From Artemia franciscana (lineage: Eukaryota > Arthropoda > Branchiopoda > Anostraca > Artemiidae): DNA of 64,000 nucleotides. Where the stretch lies: assembly GCF_032884065.1 (NCBI RefSeq), contig NC_088866.1, positions 33,089,519 to 33,153,518 on the forward strand, read 5' to 3'. The notes under the pieces are model-generated. The model made no database searches. It worked only from the letters and a program-made list of their open reading frames with translations, and was not told the DNA's origin. Positions within the stretch are counted from its first letter, which is position 1, and each line of letters starts with the position of its first letter. The position numbers were made by a program, and so were the translations under genes. Positions 12,801 to 23,460 of this stretch are shown here, one piece after another.

Positions 12801-13781
12801 GAATAGGTTCAAAAGTTGTTGTTTGAAAGACTGGGTTGTTTAGACTAGGAATAAAAAAAGGATGAAGAGGAGATTCTGGGCAACGAGAAAATCAGTGAAG
12901 GGGATAGCTTCACTTACCTGAGTAGCACTATCAGTAAACATAGTGAATATATATTGAAGGTGAAAAATTAGAATAGCCAAGGTGCAGGGTGTTTTTTGTT
13001 GTTGTTGTTTTTTTTCGCAGCCGAAAAAAAATTTGAAGAATAGGAAGACAAGTATCGTAACTGATATTAGAATATTGAAATCTAGGATGATAACAGTGGT
13101 CATATCTAAAGCATGGGGATTTTGAAAAGCTAAAGAAGATATGCTGGATATTTTGCGGGAATTCTCAAGGATATTTTCAGGTACCTGTTGGATTAACCGT
13201 ATAAAAGACAATAAACTGAATGAAGAATCTGGTTCGATGCCACATTCTGAGGGTTTAAAGACTGAAAAGCATAGATGATTAGATCATATTTTACATATGA
13301 TGGGTGATTGATACATATGATGAGGTTTAAGTTTATCACTGCAAATCAATAAACCATACCCATGCTGCTATTTTCGGGCAATTTCTCTGAAATAGGGAAG
13401 TAAAAATCAACAGCATTTTTTTCCTTTCTTTTTTTTCTTTTTTTATCTACATCTCTTTTGTTCTCGCTTCTTTGTGTTTCTGAAGAAACTTGCATTTTGA
13501 GTAAAATAGGGGGGGGGGGTTGAAGTATCACCTATGCTAATTTTCAATTAATAATGAACTCGTTTAAAGAAAAAAACGTTCTATTAACTTTATCCCGAAA
13601 TTGAACTTGCACTTGATTGAAGATTTCCAAGAAATAATGAATGCTAGTGAAGTGTCTTTAATATTCAATTTAACTATGATGTACGGGAGGGGGAAATTTT
13701 CGGCCTGGGCCTGGTCATGCCTCTTGATGGGCGTACATATATATATGTATATATATATATATTTATGATCTTTTTATTTAG
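9837..13781 (+). other. MRPL19 intron (3.9 kb)
   Basis: Starts GTAAGAATAT and ends TTTTTATTTAG. AT-rich, with a near-duplicate of the donor region shortly downstream (9938-10060: GCTTAGGGGAGGATC... GTGAATTTTATTTTGGTAAC resembles the exon end at 9790-9850), an AT palindromic patch at 11390-11470 and a (TA)n run at about 13737-13763. Open frames on the minus strand at 12558-13211 do not resemble any protein. No gene recognised. Confidence 0.7.
9938..10060 (+). repeat. Decayed duplicate of the end of the MRPL19 exon and its donor region
   Basis: The bases CATGCTTAGGGGAGGATCAAACATTAGCGTCCGTGAATTTTATTTTGGTAAC echo, in order, the exon end CATGCTTAGGAGAAGAGCAAAAATTAGTATTCCTGAATTTTATGTTGGTAAG (quoted here in broken form: shared anchors are CATGCTTAGG, GTGAATTTTAT and TTGGTAA). 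The following CATACTTTGAATGTTGCATTTAAG also parallels 9870-9892. A third fainter echo (CATGGTTAGGAGACAAGATG) lies at 10083. This looks like a local tandem duplication of exon end plus intron start; the copies are no longer coding. Confidence 0.6.
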
Positions 13782-13916
13782 GTAGTATACTGGCAATTAC
13801 TGTGGCAGATCCTAATTCACCATCAAAGAACAACCGATTTGTTGGAATTTGTATTGACAGAATTGGTTGTGGACTAAGAGCCAGCTGTATTTTAAGGAAT
13901 ATAGTCGATGGTCATG
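13782..13916 (+). CDS. MRPL19: MRPL19 exon, core of the bL19 domain
   Basis: Encodes SILAITVADPNSPSK then NRFVGICIDRIGCGLRAS and CILRNIVDGHG, the central beta-barrel (SH3-like) part of bL19, which lies on the ribosome and binds rRNA in the bacterial homologue. The acceptor TTTTTATTTAG ends at 13781 and the donor is CATG/GTAAGC at 13917. Length 135 bases with phase-1 introns on both sides, so it fits between the exons at 9624 and 19205 without a frame change. Residue wording is close to animal bL19m throughout, with no internal stop, so this looks like a functional exon. Confidence 0.95.
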
Positions 13917-14219
13917 GTAAGCTTGATCCTTTACATCGCATTGGTTTCTTCAACTATGGCGGTGATCATCTATTTTTATTTCCAGAATGGAGAGGGAATG
14001 CATTGTTGTTGCATGTAGGCTATACACAGAAGGGGTGCATATATTTAGGAAGACATTTGGTCCTAAAATTATTTTTTGAGGCATCCAATATCTATTGGGA
14101 AAATATTCAAATATCCTTCGTGTAAAATTTAATGGTGCCTGTATGGAGGCTGTACAATATAAATAATATCCACAGGAAACACCAAATCTAATTGTGTATT
14201 GTGTAGGACTTATGAATTG

Positions 14220-15310
14220 GCATTGTATTTATAATCTAAGAAATTTGAGAATAGTAAGAGACGTACCTCAAAGAATCAGTAGCTAAGTCCAATCTGTGCC
14301 ATGGTTTGTTCTTAACTAGGTTTCAGCCATCTTTAGAGCCATGATACCGATGAAATTTGCATAGTCCCTATTTATGATTAATAATTACTATAGGCTTGAT
14401 TTCGTTCTTTATTATAAATTTTAAAAAGAAACTTGTTTTAGTTACCTCCTAGATAAAATAATGAAGATAATATGAATGAAGCATAGGGTTCAGCTCCTTT
14501 TGGCTTGAATTCGCTCTTTACTATAACCAGTTCTCCGACAACTTCGAAGTTAGTAGTGGCTTTTAGTTACTATTGGCTATAAAGGGTTTTTTAACATAAA
14601 CATCATCAATCAGATATTTTAATAAATCTTATATAGTCTAGTGGTTAGGATAGATGGCTCTCACCCAGTTTTCCCGGGTTTGATTCTCGGTATCGGAGAT
14701 TTTTACCTGTGATGATGTCTTAAGGAAAAGTTATAACTCTACCTATCCTATATACAAAAATTTAGTATATTGATTTTAAATATAACTGTACAAGCCTACA
14801 CTATAGTTAGGTTGCATATACAAATTAGTATAAGCAAGAGTTCCCTCTTTATTATAATTATCAACATAAAGTCTAAGAAAAACTTCTATTAAAAACTACT
14901 ACAATAGATCCTCTTGACTGACATCGATCCTTTATGTAAATTAACTGAAAACTATTTTTTTTATTTCAGTTACTGTAGGCTAAAGTTAGTCGCTTCATGT
15001 ATGTTCTTTTCAAAATAACTATACCGATCTTTTATATAGCCGTACATGCCTATACTATAGCTAAATTGTCTATATAAGTTAGTATAGGCGAGAGTTCGTT
15101 CTTTATTATATACAAATACAAGTTGGAATAGTAAGACACAATCCTCAATAGGGCACCATACCCAAGATAAGCAACTTTTCAAAAGATGCTAGTATTATCT
15201 TAACTTATAGTTACTATTTGCCGTGGTTTGTTCTTTGCTAGATTTCAGCTATATCCGATGAAACTTTACAGTCTCCATTTATAATGAACCAGATCAATCC
15301 ATTTTCTATT
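14220..15310 (+). repeat. SINE-like repeat cluster around a tRNA-Glu-like sequence
   Basis: Two homologous blocks, about 14290-14370 and 15210-15290, share TGGTTTGTTCTT, GATTTCAGC/GTTTCAGCC, CCGATGAAA and CAGTC-CCATTTAT. Four shorter motifs of the type AGTATAAGC-AGAGTTC-CTCTTTATTATA recur between them (14400, 14515, 14840, 15100). The tRNA-like sequence at 14627 lies in the middle. The arrangement suggests decayed, perhaps multimeric, SINE copies; boundaries are approximate. Confidence 0.45.
14627..14698 (+). pseudogene. tRNA-Glu(CTC)-like sequence, degenerate
   Basis: The sequence has the A-box TAGTCTAGTGGTTAGGATAG, an anticodon loop CTCTCAC giving anticodon CTC, and a B-box-like GGGTTTGATTCTCGG, in the spacing of a tRNA-Glu. 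The acceptor stem TCTTATA/TATCGGA has a mismatch and a wobble, the anticodon stem has a mismatch, and the T-loop has GTTTGAT in place of GTTCGAT. It is therefore more likely a pseudogene or the head of a SINE than a working tRNA. No CCA or terminator-like T-run directly follows, although a T-run (ATTTTT) begins at 14699. Confidence 0.6.
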
Positions 15311-16865
15311 GCTTATATTATTTTGTTGAAAGATAAACGCGTATAAATATTGCATTCACGTATTACGTCATATATGCTTACAACCTACATCATTCATCAA
15401 GCTTGTAATTGAAGATGCAGTTTTTTCTAAAAAGTAACACTATTTTAAAAACTATTTGGTTTTTGATTCCAAAAGGCGCTAGATATAGCAATTTCCTTTA
15501 AAATGAGCCATTAAACAGATCTCTTATGGTTTTCCAGTGCCCAGCCAGCAGAGGGGAAAAAAGATACCGTCGATGCCGAATATCGTAGTTCAAGCCACTT
15601 TTCTTGTTTTTTAAGCCAACATATTTTCTTTGTTGTTCAGACCATTTTCTTTTCTTTGTTGTTCAGGCTGTAAGTTTCCCATATAGGAGTTTCGGACAAG
15701 GCGGGTCTAATAGTGTACTTTGTGTTTCGATCTGACATCATTTTTAGGAGTTATGGGTTATTGTATTTCTTAGCATGGGACGTGATTACTAGCATGGGGC
15801 TCTTACTAGGTTGCCAGCTACCGCTGCAACCCGGATCAATTGTATTGTTGTCTTCCTGAACTATTTTTCATTCGTACCTCAAGTGTATTAAAAATTGTTT
15901 GTATGTGAATGACTCATTAGCTTTCGTTATTTTATTGATTATAATGCATGCCAGCCTTTACTATTATGTTTTCCATGATAGAATGTTCTCCACAGAGATT
16001 TAAATTTAATATTAGTCGTGTTTTACTGAAAGTCTCTAAGTAGGAACACAGCTTGCTCTATCCACATTAATTAAGGAACTGCAATTTTGAAATGTCTTCT
16101 TCAAGAGGTTATTTCATCTAAGCTATCTGCTAATTTTTTCAAGCTAACGTTTGGCAGTTGTATAAAAATTGAGGACTCTGCTAGGTAAAGGACTAGTGAC
16201 GTACTGCGTGATAGTGGTGCCCACCCAAACCATCTACTAAAAATGAGATAGAAGGGGAAAAGGGAAGCCATCATCCGCCAAGTAGGATCCTGACCATCCT
16301 GTATTGTAGGCTAGATCAAAGGGTAACAGAAACTAATAAAAAAGGGTAATATCTCAGACCTATTCAGAGATTTACCTATAGCTTTCCTACATTTTCACTG
16401 ATAGGAGTTCGCAGCTCAGTCATAAATTGAAAATTTTCTGTCGGCACATGTTCCAGATAGAGAAAGGGAGGGGGTTTAACTTTCTAACAATGTGGGTTAG
16501 ACTCTAACTAAACAAATTTTTGAAGAAGGTATGTACGCATATGGGAAGAGATCCATGTGAGTAACCTTCGGAGTCTTGCAATGTATTTCATCTTACTGTA
16601 TATTTGCCGTAAAGTTTGTCTTTGTTTTTCTCTAGTAAGCAACCCCGTAATATGAGACTTATCTTCTTTTTTTTTATTACTAATAAAGTTGTTTTGTTCG
16701 TATGTCTTTTATTCCTCCTCCCCCCCCCCTCTCCCAGTAGAAGAATCAAGTCTACATACTGGTTGGGAAGCATGAAAATGGGATCTTGACAGTTCTGAAT
16801 ACACAACTAAGAATTTTAAGATGCGAATCCATCAATCTTTTTTTTTGTATTTAAACCATTTAACA

Positions 16866-19191
16866 GTTTTTATGGCACTTGGTATTAACCAAGTGACAGA
16901 GCAATCGTCAATTCTGTCGGTCTGTTGGTCCCGGTTTTGCTACTTAGGCACTTCCAGGTAAGCTAGGATGTTGAAATTTGGCAAGCGTATCAGGGACGGG
17001 ACCAGCTTAAATTAGAAATAGTCGTTTTCCCAATTTGACCATCTGGGGGGGGGAGTGGGGGGCCGGTTAATTCGGAAAAAATAGAAAAATAGAAGTATTT
17101 TTAACTTACGAACTGTTGATCAGATCTTAATGAAATTTGATGTTTGGAAGGATATCGTGTCTCAGAGCTGTTATTTTAAATCCCGACCGGATCTGGTGAC
17201 ATTGGGGGGGTATATGGGAGGGGGAAACCTAAAATCTTGGAAAACACTTAGAGTGGAAGGATCGGGATGAAACTTGGTGGGAAAAATAAGCACAAGTCCT
17301 AGATACATGATTGACATAACCGGAACGGATCCGCTCTCTTTGGGGTGGTTGGGGGGGGGATGATTCTGAAAAATTAAAAAATATGAGGTATTTTTAACTT
17401 ACGAACGGGTGATCGATCTCAATGAAATTTGATATTTAGAAGGATATAGTGTCTTAGAGCTCTTATTTTAAATCCCGACCAGATGTTGGTGACATTGGGG
17501 GGGGGGAGTTGGGAGGGGGAAACATAAAACTTGGAAAAAACTTAGAATGGAGGGATCTTGGTGGGAATATTAAGCACAAGTTCTAGATACATGATTGACA
17601 TAACCGGAATGGATCCGCTCTATTTGGGGTAGTTGGGGGGGGGGGGTAATTCTAAAAAGGTTTGAAAAAATGAGGTATTTTTAACTTACGAACGGATGAT
17701 CGGATCTGAATGAAGTTTGCTATTTAGAAGGATATCGTGTCTCAGAGCTCTTATTTTAAACCCGACCGGATCTGGTGACATTGGGGGGGGGAACCTAAAA
17801 CTTGGAAAACACTTCCAACACTTCCGTTCGTAACTTACGAACGGGTGATCGGATCTCAATGAAATTTGATATTTAGAAAGATATCGTGTCTCAAAGCTCT
17901 TATTTTAAATCCTGATCGGATCTGGTGACATTGGGGGAAGTTTGGGGTGGGGAACCTAAAATCATGGAAAACGCTTAGATTGGAGAGATCGGGATGAAAC
18001 TTGGTGGGAAAAATAAGAGCAGAAGTCTTACATACGTGATTTACATAATTGGAACGGATCCGCTCTATTGGGGGGGGGGCTAATTCTGAAAAATAAGAAA
18101 AATGACGTATTTTTAACTTACGAAGGAGTAATTGGATCTTCATAAAACTTCATATTTAGAAGGACCTCGTAACTCATATCTCTTATTTTAAATCTCAACC
18201 GGATCAAGCGTAATTGGGGGGGGGCAGTTGGGGGGACCGGAAATCTTAGAAAATACTTAAAGCGGTGAGATCAGGATAAAACTGGATAGGAAGAATAGGA
18301 ACCTGTCTAAGATACGTGGCTGACATAACCGGACCGAATCTGCTCTCTTTGCTGGAGTTGGGGGAGGGGTAGTTTTGAAAATTGAGGTATTTGTAACTTA
18401 CGAAAGGGTGACCAGATCTTAATGAAATTTGATATTTAGAAGGATCTTGTGCTTTAAAGTTATAATTTTAAATTCCTACCAGATCCTGTGACATTGGGGT
18501 GAGTTGGAGGGGGAAACCGGAATTCTTGGAAAACGTGAAAATTGGGGTATTTTTATCTTACGAATAGATGATCGGATATTAATGAAATTTGATTTTTAGA
18601 AGGAATTCATGTCTCAGATCTCTTATTTCAAATCCCAACCAGGTCTTTAACATTGGGAGGAATTGGAGGGGGAAATCTTGGAAAAACACTTGGAGTGGAG
18701 GAATCGGGATGAAGCTTGGTGGATAGAATAAACAAATGTCCTTGATAAGTGATTGACAGAATCGTACTGGATTCGCTCTCTTTGGGGGAGTTGGGGGGAG
18801 GGGTTCAGTGATTTGGCGAGTTTGGTGCTTCTGGACGTGCTAGGACGATTAAAATTGGTAGGCGTGTCAAGGAGCTGCACAATTTGACTTGATAAAGTCG
18901 TTTTCCCAGATTCGACCATCTGGGGGGCTAAAGGGAGAGGAAAAATTGGAAAAAATTAGGTATTTATAACTTACGAGTGGGTAATCGGATCTTGATGAAT
19001 TTTGATATTTAGAAGGACATCGTGACTCAGAGCTCTTATTTTAAATCCTGACCGGCATTAAGCCTCTTATTTTCCTTTTTAAATCAATCTATTGATTCAT
19101 AGAATTTTGTTAGAGCTAATACCATATGATCTCTTGGCCCTTAGCTCTTCTCGCCTCGTCACAAGTGCCATATGAGTTCTTAGCTCTTGTT
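16866..19191 (+). mobile_element. HME copy 3, full length (about 2.3 kb)
   Basis: Has both ends. The 5' hairpin CACTTGGTATTAACCAAGTG is at 16876-16895, followed by the 5' block with CTTCCAGGTAAGCTAGG and CGACC/TGACCATCTGGGG. The internal array has starts of TAACTTACGA at about 17102, 17395, 17681, 17831, 18115 and 18392, i.e. units of about 280-293 bases with one short unit. The 3' block (GTGCTTCTGGACGTGCTAGG at about 18825-18845) resembles the 5' block. The 3' tail contains a degenerate hairpin at 19112-19134 and ends AGTTCTTAGCTCTTG about 13 bases before MRPL19 exon 19205. No coding capacity was seen. Confidence 0.85.
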
Positions 19192-19204
19192 ATTGTTCTT
19201 ATAG

Positions 19205-19392
19205 GTGTTGAAATCAAATACGAACTATATAATCCGCTACTAAAACGTATCGAAGTCCTAAGGCTTGAGAAAAGGCTCGACAGTACGTTGTATTATTTAA
19301 GGGATGCACTTCCGCAATATTCTACCTTTTCTTTTGATATGGAATCAGAACCAAGGATAGAGGGGGCACCTATTCCTATCAACCCGCTACAG
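19205..19392 (+). CDS. MRPL19: MRPL19 exon, C-terminal half of the bL19 domain
   Basis: After the split glycine codon it encodes 62 residues: VEIKYELYNPLLKRIEVLRL, EKRLDSTLYYLRDALPQYST and a variable tail ending PIPINPLQ. These match the family's ELYNP, LEKRLD and YLRDALPEYSTF hallmarks. The acceptor is TGTTCTTATAG ending at 19204; the donor CAG/GTTAGT is at 19393, phase 0. The family normally continues with a Lys/Pro/Trp-rich segment and about 60 more residues; that last part was looked for downstream and not found before the next gene, so it may lie in the assembly gap at 21277 or elsewhere. The polypyrimidine tract is directly next to the end of HME copy 3. Confidence 0.94.
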
Positions 19393-19449
19393 GTTAGTAC
19401 TCGTGTTATTGTAATGCATCTGTATATTTTCTTTTATATTAGTTCTTAA

Positions 19450-19525
19450 TCTCTTTCTTCCTCTCTCTCTCACTCTCTCTATCTCTCTGGTTCACTCTCT
19501 TTGTTCTTCCTCTCTTACTTAAATA
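19450..19525 (+). repeat. CT-rich simple sequence
   Basis: Imperfect (CT)n tract just inside the intron following MRPL19 exon 19205-19392. Confidence 0.85.
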
Positions 19526-19834
19526 TATCTTCTAGAAAACGGCTATTTATTACAGATGGTTTTGGTCAGAGATTAAGTCGATTCATCTACCTTGTCAGTG
19601 ACAATTGCTGCTGGCAACAACTCCATTGATAAATGGGTCTCTTGGTACTCGTTGGTTCTAATCCACAAGTTTTATGATGTATTTAGGCTCTTTCTGTTTC
19701 ACATTTTCCAGCAGGAATCTTTTAGGAAATTTGGTCTGAAAGAGGATAATTCATTTATATAGGTGTACACATTTGGGGATTTTTAGAAGTTTTTTTTCCT
19801 GACTTCCCCCCCCCCCCTTGATCGGTATATACAT

Positions 19835-20096
19835 TTGTGGAATACATAGTTGCCGCGCCAAAATGCCTAGCAAGAGAGAAAATGGGGTTTTGCTGGAATA
19901 TCGATAATGTAGTCTTCTTGCACCAGTTATACAAAAAATCTAGAGATGTCCATACACTGATCAGAGATCTGTCCATACACTTGTAGAATACATAGTTGCC
20001 GCGCCAAAATACCTAGCAAGTGAGAAAATGGGGTTTCACTGGAATATCGATATTATAGTCTTCTTGCACCAATTATATAAAAAATCTAGAGATGGG
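19835..20096 (+). repeat. 146-bp tandem duplication
   Basis: AATACATAGTTGCCGCGCCA occurs at 19841 and again at 19987, and the similarity continues through CTTCTTGCACCAGTTATA and AAAAAATCTAGAGATG. The two copies differ at several positions. No coding role seen. Confidence 0.85.
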
Positions 20097-20351
20097 GTGC
20101 TTAGAAAATGGAAAGACCACATTAAAAGATAAAAGGGATAGAAAGAAAAAGAAATGGGGATAACCAACTTTTGTTCAGGAACTATAGAATAAAATGATAG
20201 AGATATGGCATTTAAAAAGGAAAAAGCACAAAGCGGGAAGCAATTTCCCAAAATGATAAAACGCAAAAAATTAACCATATCAAATGGTTTTGAACTGTTT
20301 TGAATTGTTATGCCACACAAACGTTGTAAGGACAAAACCATTACTATGGAA

Positions 20352-21276
20352 TTTTTATGGCACTTGGTATTAACCAAGTGACATATAGCAATCGCAAATT
20401 CTGTTGGTCTGTCGGTCCCAGTTTTGCTACTTTAGGCACTTCCAGGTAAGCTAGGACGATGAAATTTGGCAGACATATCAGGGACCGGACAACATTAAAT
20501 TAGAAATAGTCGTGTTCCCGGTTTTACCATCTGGAGGGAGTGGGGGTGCCCTTTAATTCGGAAAAAATAGAAAAAATGAAGTATTTTTAAATTACGAACG
20601 GTTGCTCAGATCTTAATGAAATTTGATTTTTGGAAGGATATCGTGTCTCAGAGCTGTTATTTTAAATTCCGACCGGATCTGGTGACATTGGGGGGGGGGG
20701 TGGGAGGGGGAAACCAAAAATCTTGGAAAACACTTAGAGTGGAGGGATCGGCATGGAACTTGGCGGGAAAAAAAGCACAAGTCCTAGTTACAAGATTGAC
20801 ATAACCGGAACGGATCCGCTCTCTTTGGGGTAGTTGGAGGGGGGAGGGGTTAATTCTGAAAAATTAGAAAAAATGATGTATTTTTAACTAACGAACGGAT
20901 GATCGGATCTCAATGAAATGTGATATTTAGAAGGATATCGTGTCTCAAAGCTGGTATTTTAAATCCATACCGGATCTTGTGCCATTGGGGGCAGTTTGGG
21001 GCGGGGGAACCTAAAATCATGGAAAACGCTTAGATTGGAGGGATTGGGATGAAACTTGGTAGGAAAAATAAGCAGAAGTCTTAGATACGTGAATTACATA
21101 ATTGTAATAGATCCGCTCTATTGGGGGGGGGGGGGGTTCATTCTGAAAAATTTAAAAAAATGACGTATTTTTAACTTACGAAGGTGTGATCGGATCTTCA
21201 TGAAACTTCATATTTAGAAGGACTTCGTAACTCAGATCTCGTATTTTAAATCTCAACCGGATCCAGCGTCATCGGG
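20352..21276 (+). mobile_element. HME copy 4, cut by the assembly gap
   Basis: Starts TTTTTATGGCACTTGG, hairpin CACTTGGTATTAACCAAGTG at about 20361-20380, 5' block with CTTCCAGGTAAGCTAGG, then three units with G-runs. The copy stops at the N block, at the unit's GATCCAGCGTCATCGGG position. No HME sequence follows the gap, so either the 3' half or more is missing from the assembly. Confidence 0.85.
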
Positions 21277-21376
21277 NNNNNNNNNNNNNNNNNNNNNNNN
21301 NNNNNNNNNNNNNNNNNNNNNNNNNNNNNNNNNNNNNNNNNNNNNNNNNNNNNNNNNNNNNNNNNNNNNNNNNNNN
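21277..21376. other. Assembly gap, 100 N
   Basis: Exactly 100 N, the usual placeholder for a gap of unknown size. It begins right after a G-rich HME position and the sequence on the other side is unrelated. Confidence 0.98.
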
Positions 21377-21589
21377 GGAATTAAAATTCGTTTAAATACT
21401 TGCAATTACACATTACACATCACCCATTGCTCTCTTGTCCAAATAGATATTAGCTTCAGAAATTTAGGATTTAGTGAATACAATCTCGAAAAACTTCTGG
21501 TTTTCCAACATTTGATTTTAGACAAGTGACCCTCCTACAGCATAACCAGTTTAAGTACAATTATTCTGCTTAAGACATGTGTTGGATTA

Positions 21590-23460
21590 AATATGTCCAA
21601 AATTGAATCAGTATAAGACTTGGATATTTGTAAGATTGTGTGTCCAAGATTGGACAACATTTTCTAAGATTAGGCTCAAGTTTTAAAGGTATTTCTAATA
21701 ATAGTGGTATATTTGGTTAAAGCATTCAGTTTAATCACATAATTATTGAGGAATTTCGGCAAATCTAACAGTGAATCAATCCACTTTCTAGGTGATATGG
21801 TTGATTTTTTTTACTATGATAATTGTTGAAGTGGTAATTAGCTGTCTGACTACTGGATCCTCACCCTGTATTTGTTAGGACTAGACTAGCTGGGTTTGGC
21901 TGATTACCATAAATCATGTTAAATTCCATTATGAAGGCATGAAATGATGGTTCCTTGCCAGCCAGTGATGAGTTCAAAGTTTGGTTGAGGACTCAGTGGT
22001 GTCCCAATGTAGATGGAACCCCCTCTGCTCTAAGTCCCTGTTTATGCCATGCTTGAATGACTCCAGGGTTTAAGATTGGATGGTTTGGTTGCTTGAAGAA
22101 TTCCAAAGTGGAACAACATGGCTGTAAAAGAAGTTGTAGTGTTCTCTTTGGCTGGTAGTTTGCTGAGTAATTTTCTGAGTTCTTTGGTTGGGGTTGATAG
22201 GAAGAAGGTTTGAGCTAGAGTTGGCTTGCAGATGGTTAAAAACCCTGATTATGTCACCCCTTTTCATTCAGTAAACATGGGTTGTAATTTTTGATGTTGC
22301 AAGCTTCCCATGACAAGGGAGAGTCCTTAAGTTATGAGGCATTGGGGTTGCAAACTGCTGGACATTTTCAAGGAGTTGTTTGTCTCCTTTGAATTCAGGG
22401 TATGGTAGGGGGGGGGGTTAGTGCCATACCAAACTTGAGTATTGGCTATACCATAGAGGTGTTCAGTCTTTTTATAACATGTTGGTTGCAGCTGACAAAT
22501 GTTCTTTTGATAATGCTGAACCTATCTCTTTACCCTAGCATTTTTAGATAGACTAGTTGGGATTTATTAGGCTAGTTTGGATGGCTAACTATAATATTGA
22601 AAAACTTTGTTTTCAGCATTTAAAATTAAACAAGAGTTATACCTATAGCCTAGCCTATTCAAATACAATTGTACTGTTTCACACACTTGTCTTAGATGGT
22701 GCAAGGTTTATTTGTACAGTTTTTAATTCATTTTTCATTCACCAAATTCATGGCCTTTTTCCCATGGGCTGTGGGGGTTATCTCATCCTTGGATGCAAAT
22801 TTATTGATATATTTAAATATTCTGAACAAAATAAGCATCTTGAAATGTTGATCAGATACTATATAGCAAAAACATTTATAGCATGGGGGCTAGTTGCTCT
22901 TCAATCACTTTACTTTAAAAATAAGGTACTGCAAGTCTCAATTTCCACCTGGATTAGCATCATTCTCAGTTTCTATAACTGAAAGAGGGGGTATCCCTCT
23001 TCTATATGGAATAAATTCTGCTTGTTTTTGGGTTTAATTCTACTCTTTACTTTCATAATAAAGGCATAGACCAGAAAGATTATTGGAAATCCAGGGGGAT
23101 TAGATATTGATTTTCCCTTTTGCCAGTGTCATGTCAATTATTTGGGTACCTTTTTCTAGCTCTAAGACCCTGTGTCCCAGATTATCCAGCATTTTCCAAT
23201 GTTAGACTCAAGTGGTATTTGTGTGTCCAAGATTAGGCTCCACTGCTGACCATTAGTATATTTTAAGTATTCAGCATTGTTTATGGCTAAAATATTTAAG
23301 CTAATCACATTCTTATTGCAGAAATTTAGACTATTCAATCATAAAACAATCTTGTTTTTGGGTGGTATAATAGAGATTTTATGATGTTTTACTGTCAAAG
23401 TGGTGATTATCTCTCCAGCTACTGGGTGCATACCCTGCCCAAATCACAGATATGCTGAAT
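21590..23460 (+). repeat. Pair of diverged direct repeats (21590-21885 and 23160-23460)
   Basis: Both copies share, in order, GTGTCCAAGATT, TTTTC-AATGTTAG/AGATTAGGCTC, AGTGGTAT, TAATCACAT-TATTG, TTTTGGGTGGTAT/TTTCTAGGTGATAT, CAAAGTGGT-ATTA and ACTGG-TGCATACCCTG/ATCCTCACCCTG. They are about 1.57 kb apart with non-repeat sequence between. The family is not recognised. Confidence 0.6.
21886..23159. other. Non-coding sequence between the direct repeats
   Basis: An open frame of 141 codons at 22557-22982 has no splice sites, no recognisable domain and ordinary AT-driven composition, so it is not called a gene. Nothing else recognised. Confidence 0.5.

Larger units (their letters stand above)
13917..16865 (+). 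other. MRPL19 intron, left part
   Basis: Starts GTAAGCTTGATCC. Contains a repeated tRNA-linked family at 14220-15310 (listed separately), otherwise AT-rich unique-looking sequence with a C-run near 16717-16730. No additional exon seen. The right part of this intron is HME copy 3. Confidence 0.65.

Noticed and set aside
12558-13211. Open frames of 84 and 123 codons on the minus strand, with a donor-like CAGGTAAGTG at about 12910-12919
   Set aside because: No recognisable family, hydrophobic AT-driven composition, and no convincing acceptor before it.
17856-19000. Recurring minus-strand open frames in HME units (peptides like NHVSRTCAYSSHQVSSRSLHS)
   Set aside because: They recur only because the unit recurs. 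Unit lengths are not multiples of three, frames break between units and the composition is repeat-derived.
22557-22982. 141-codon open frame
   Set aside because: No motif, no splice sites, no start context or similarity to a known family; expected by chance in AT-rich sequence of this amount.
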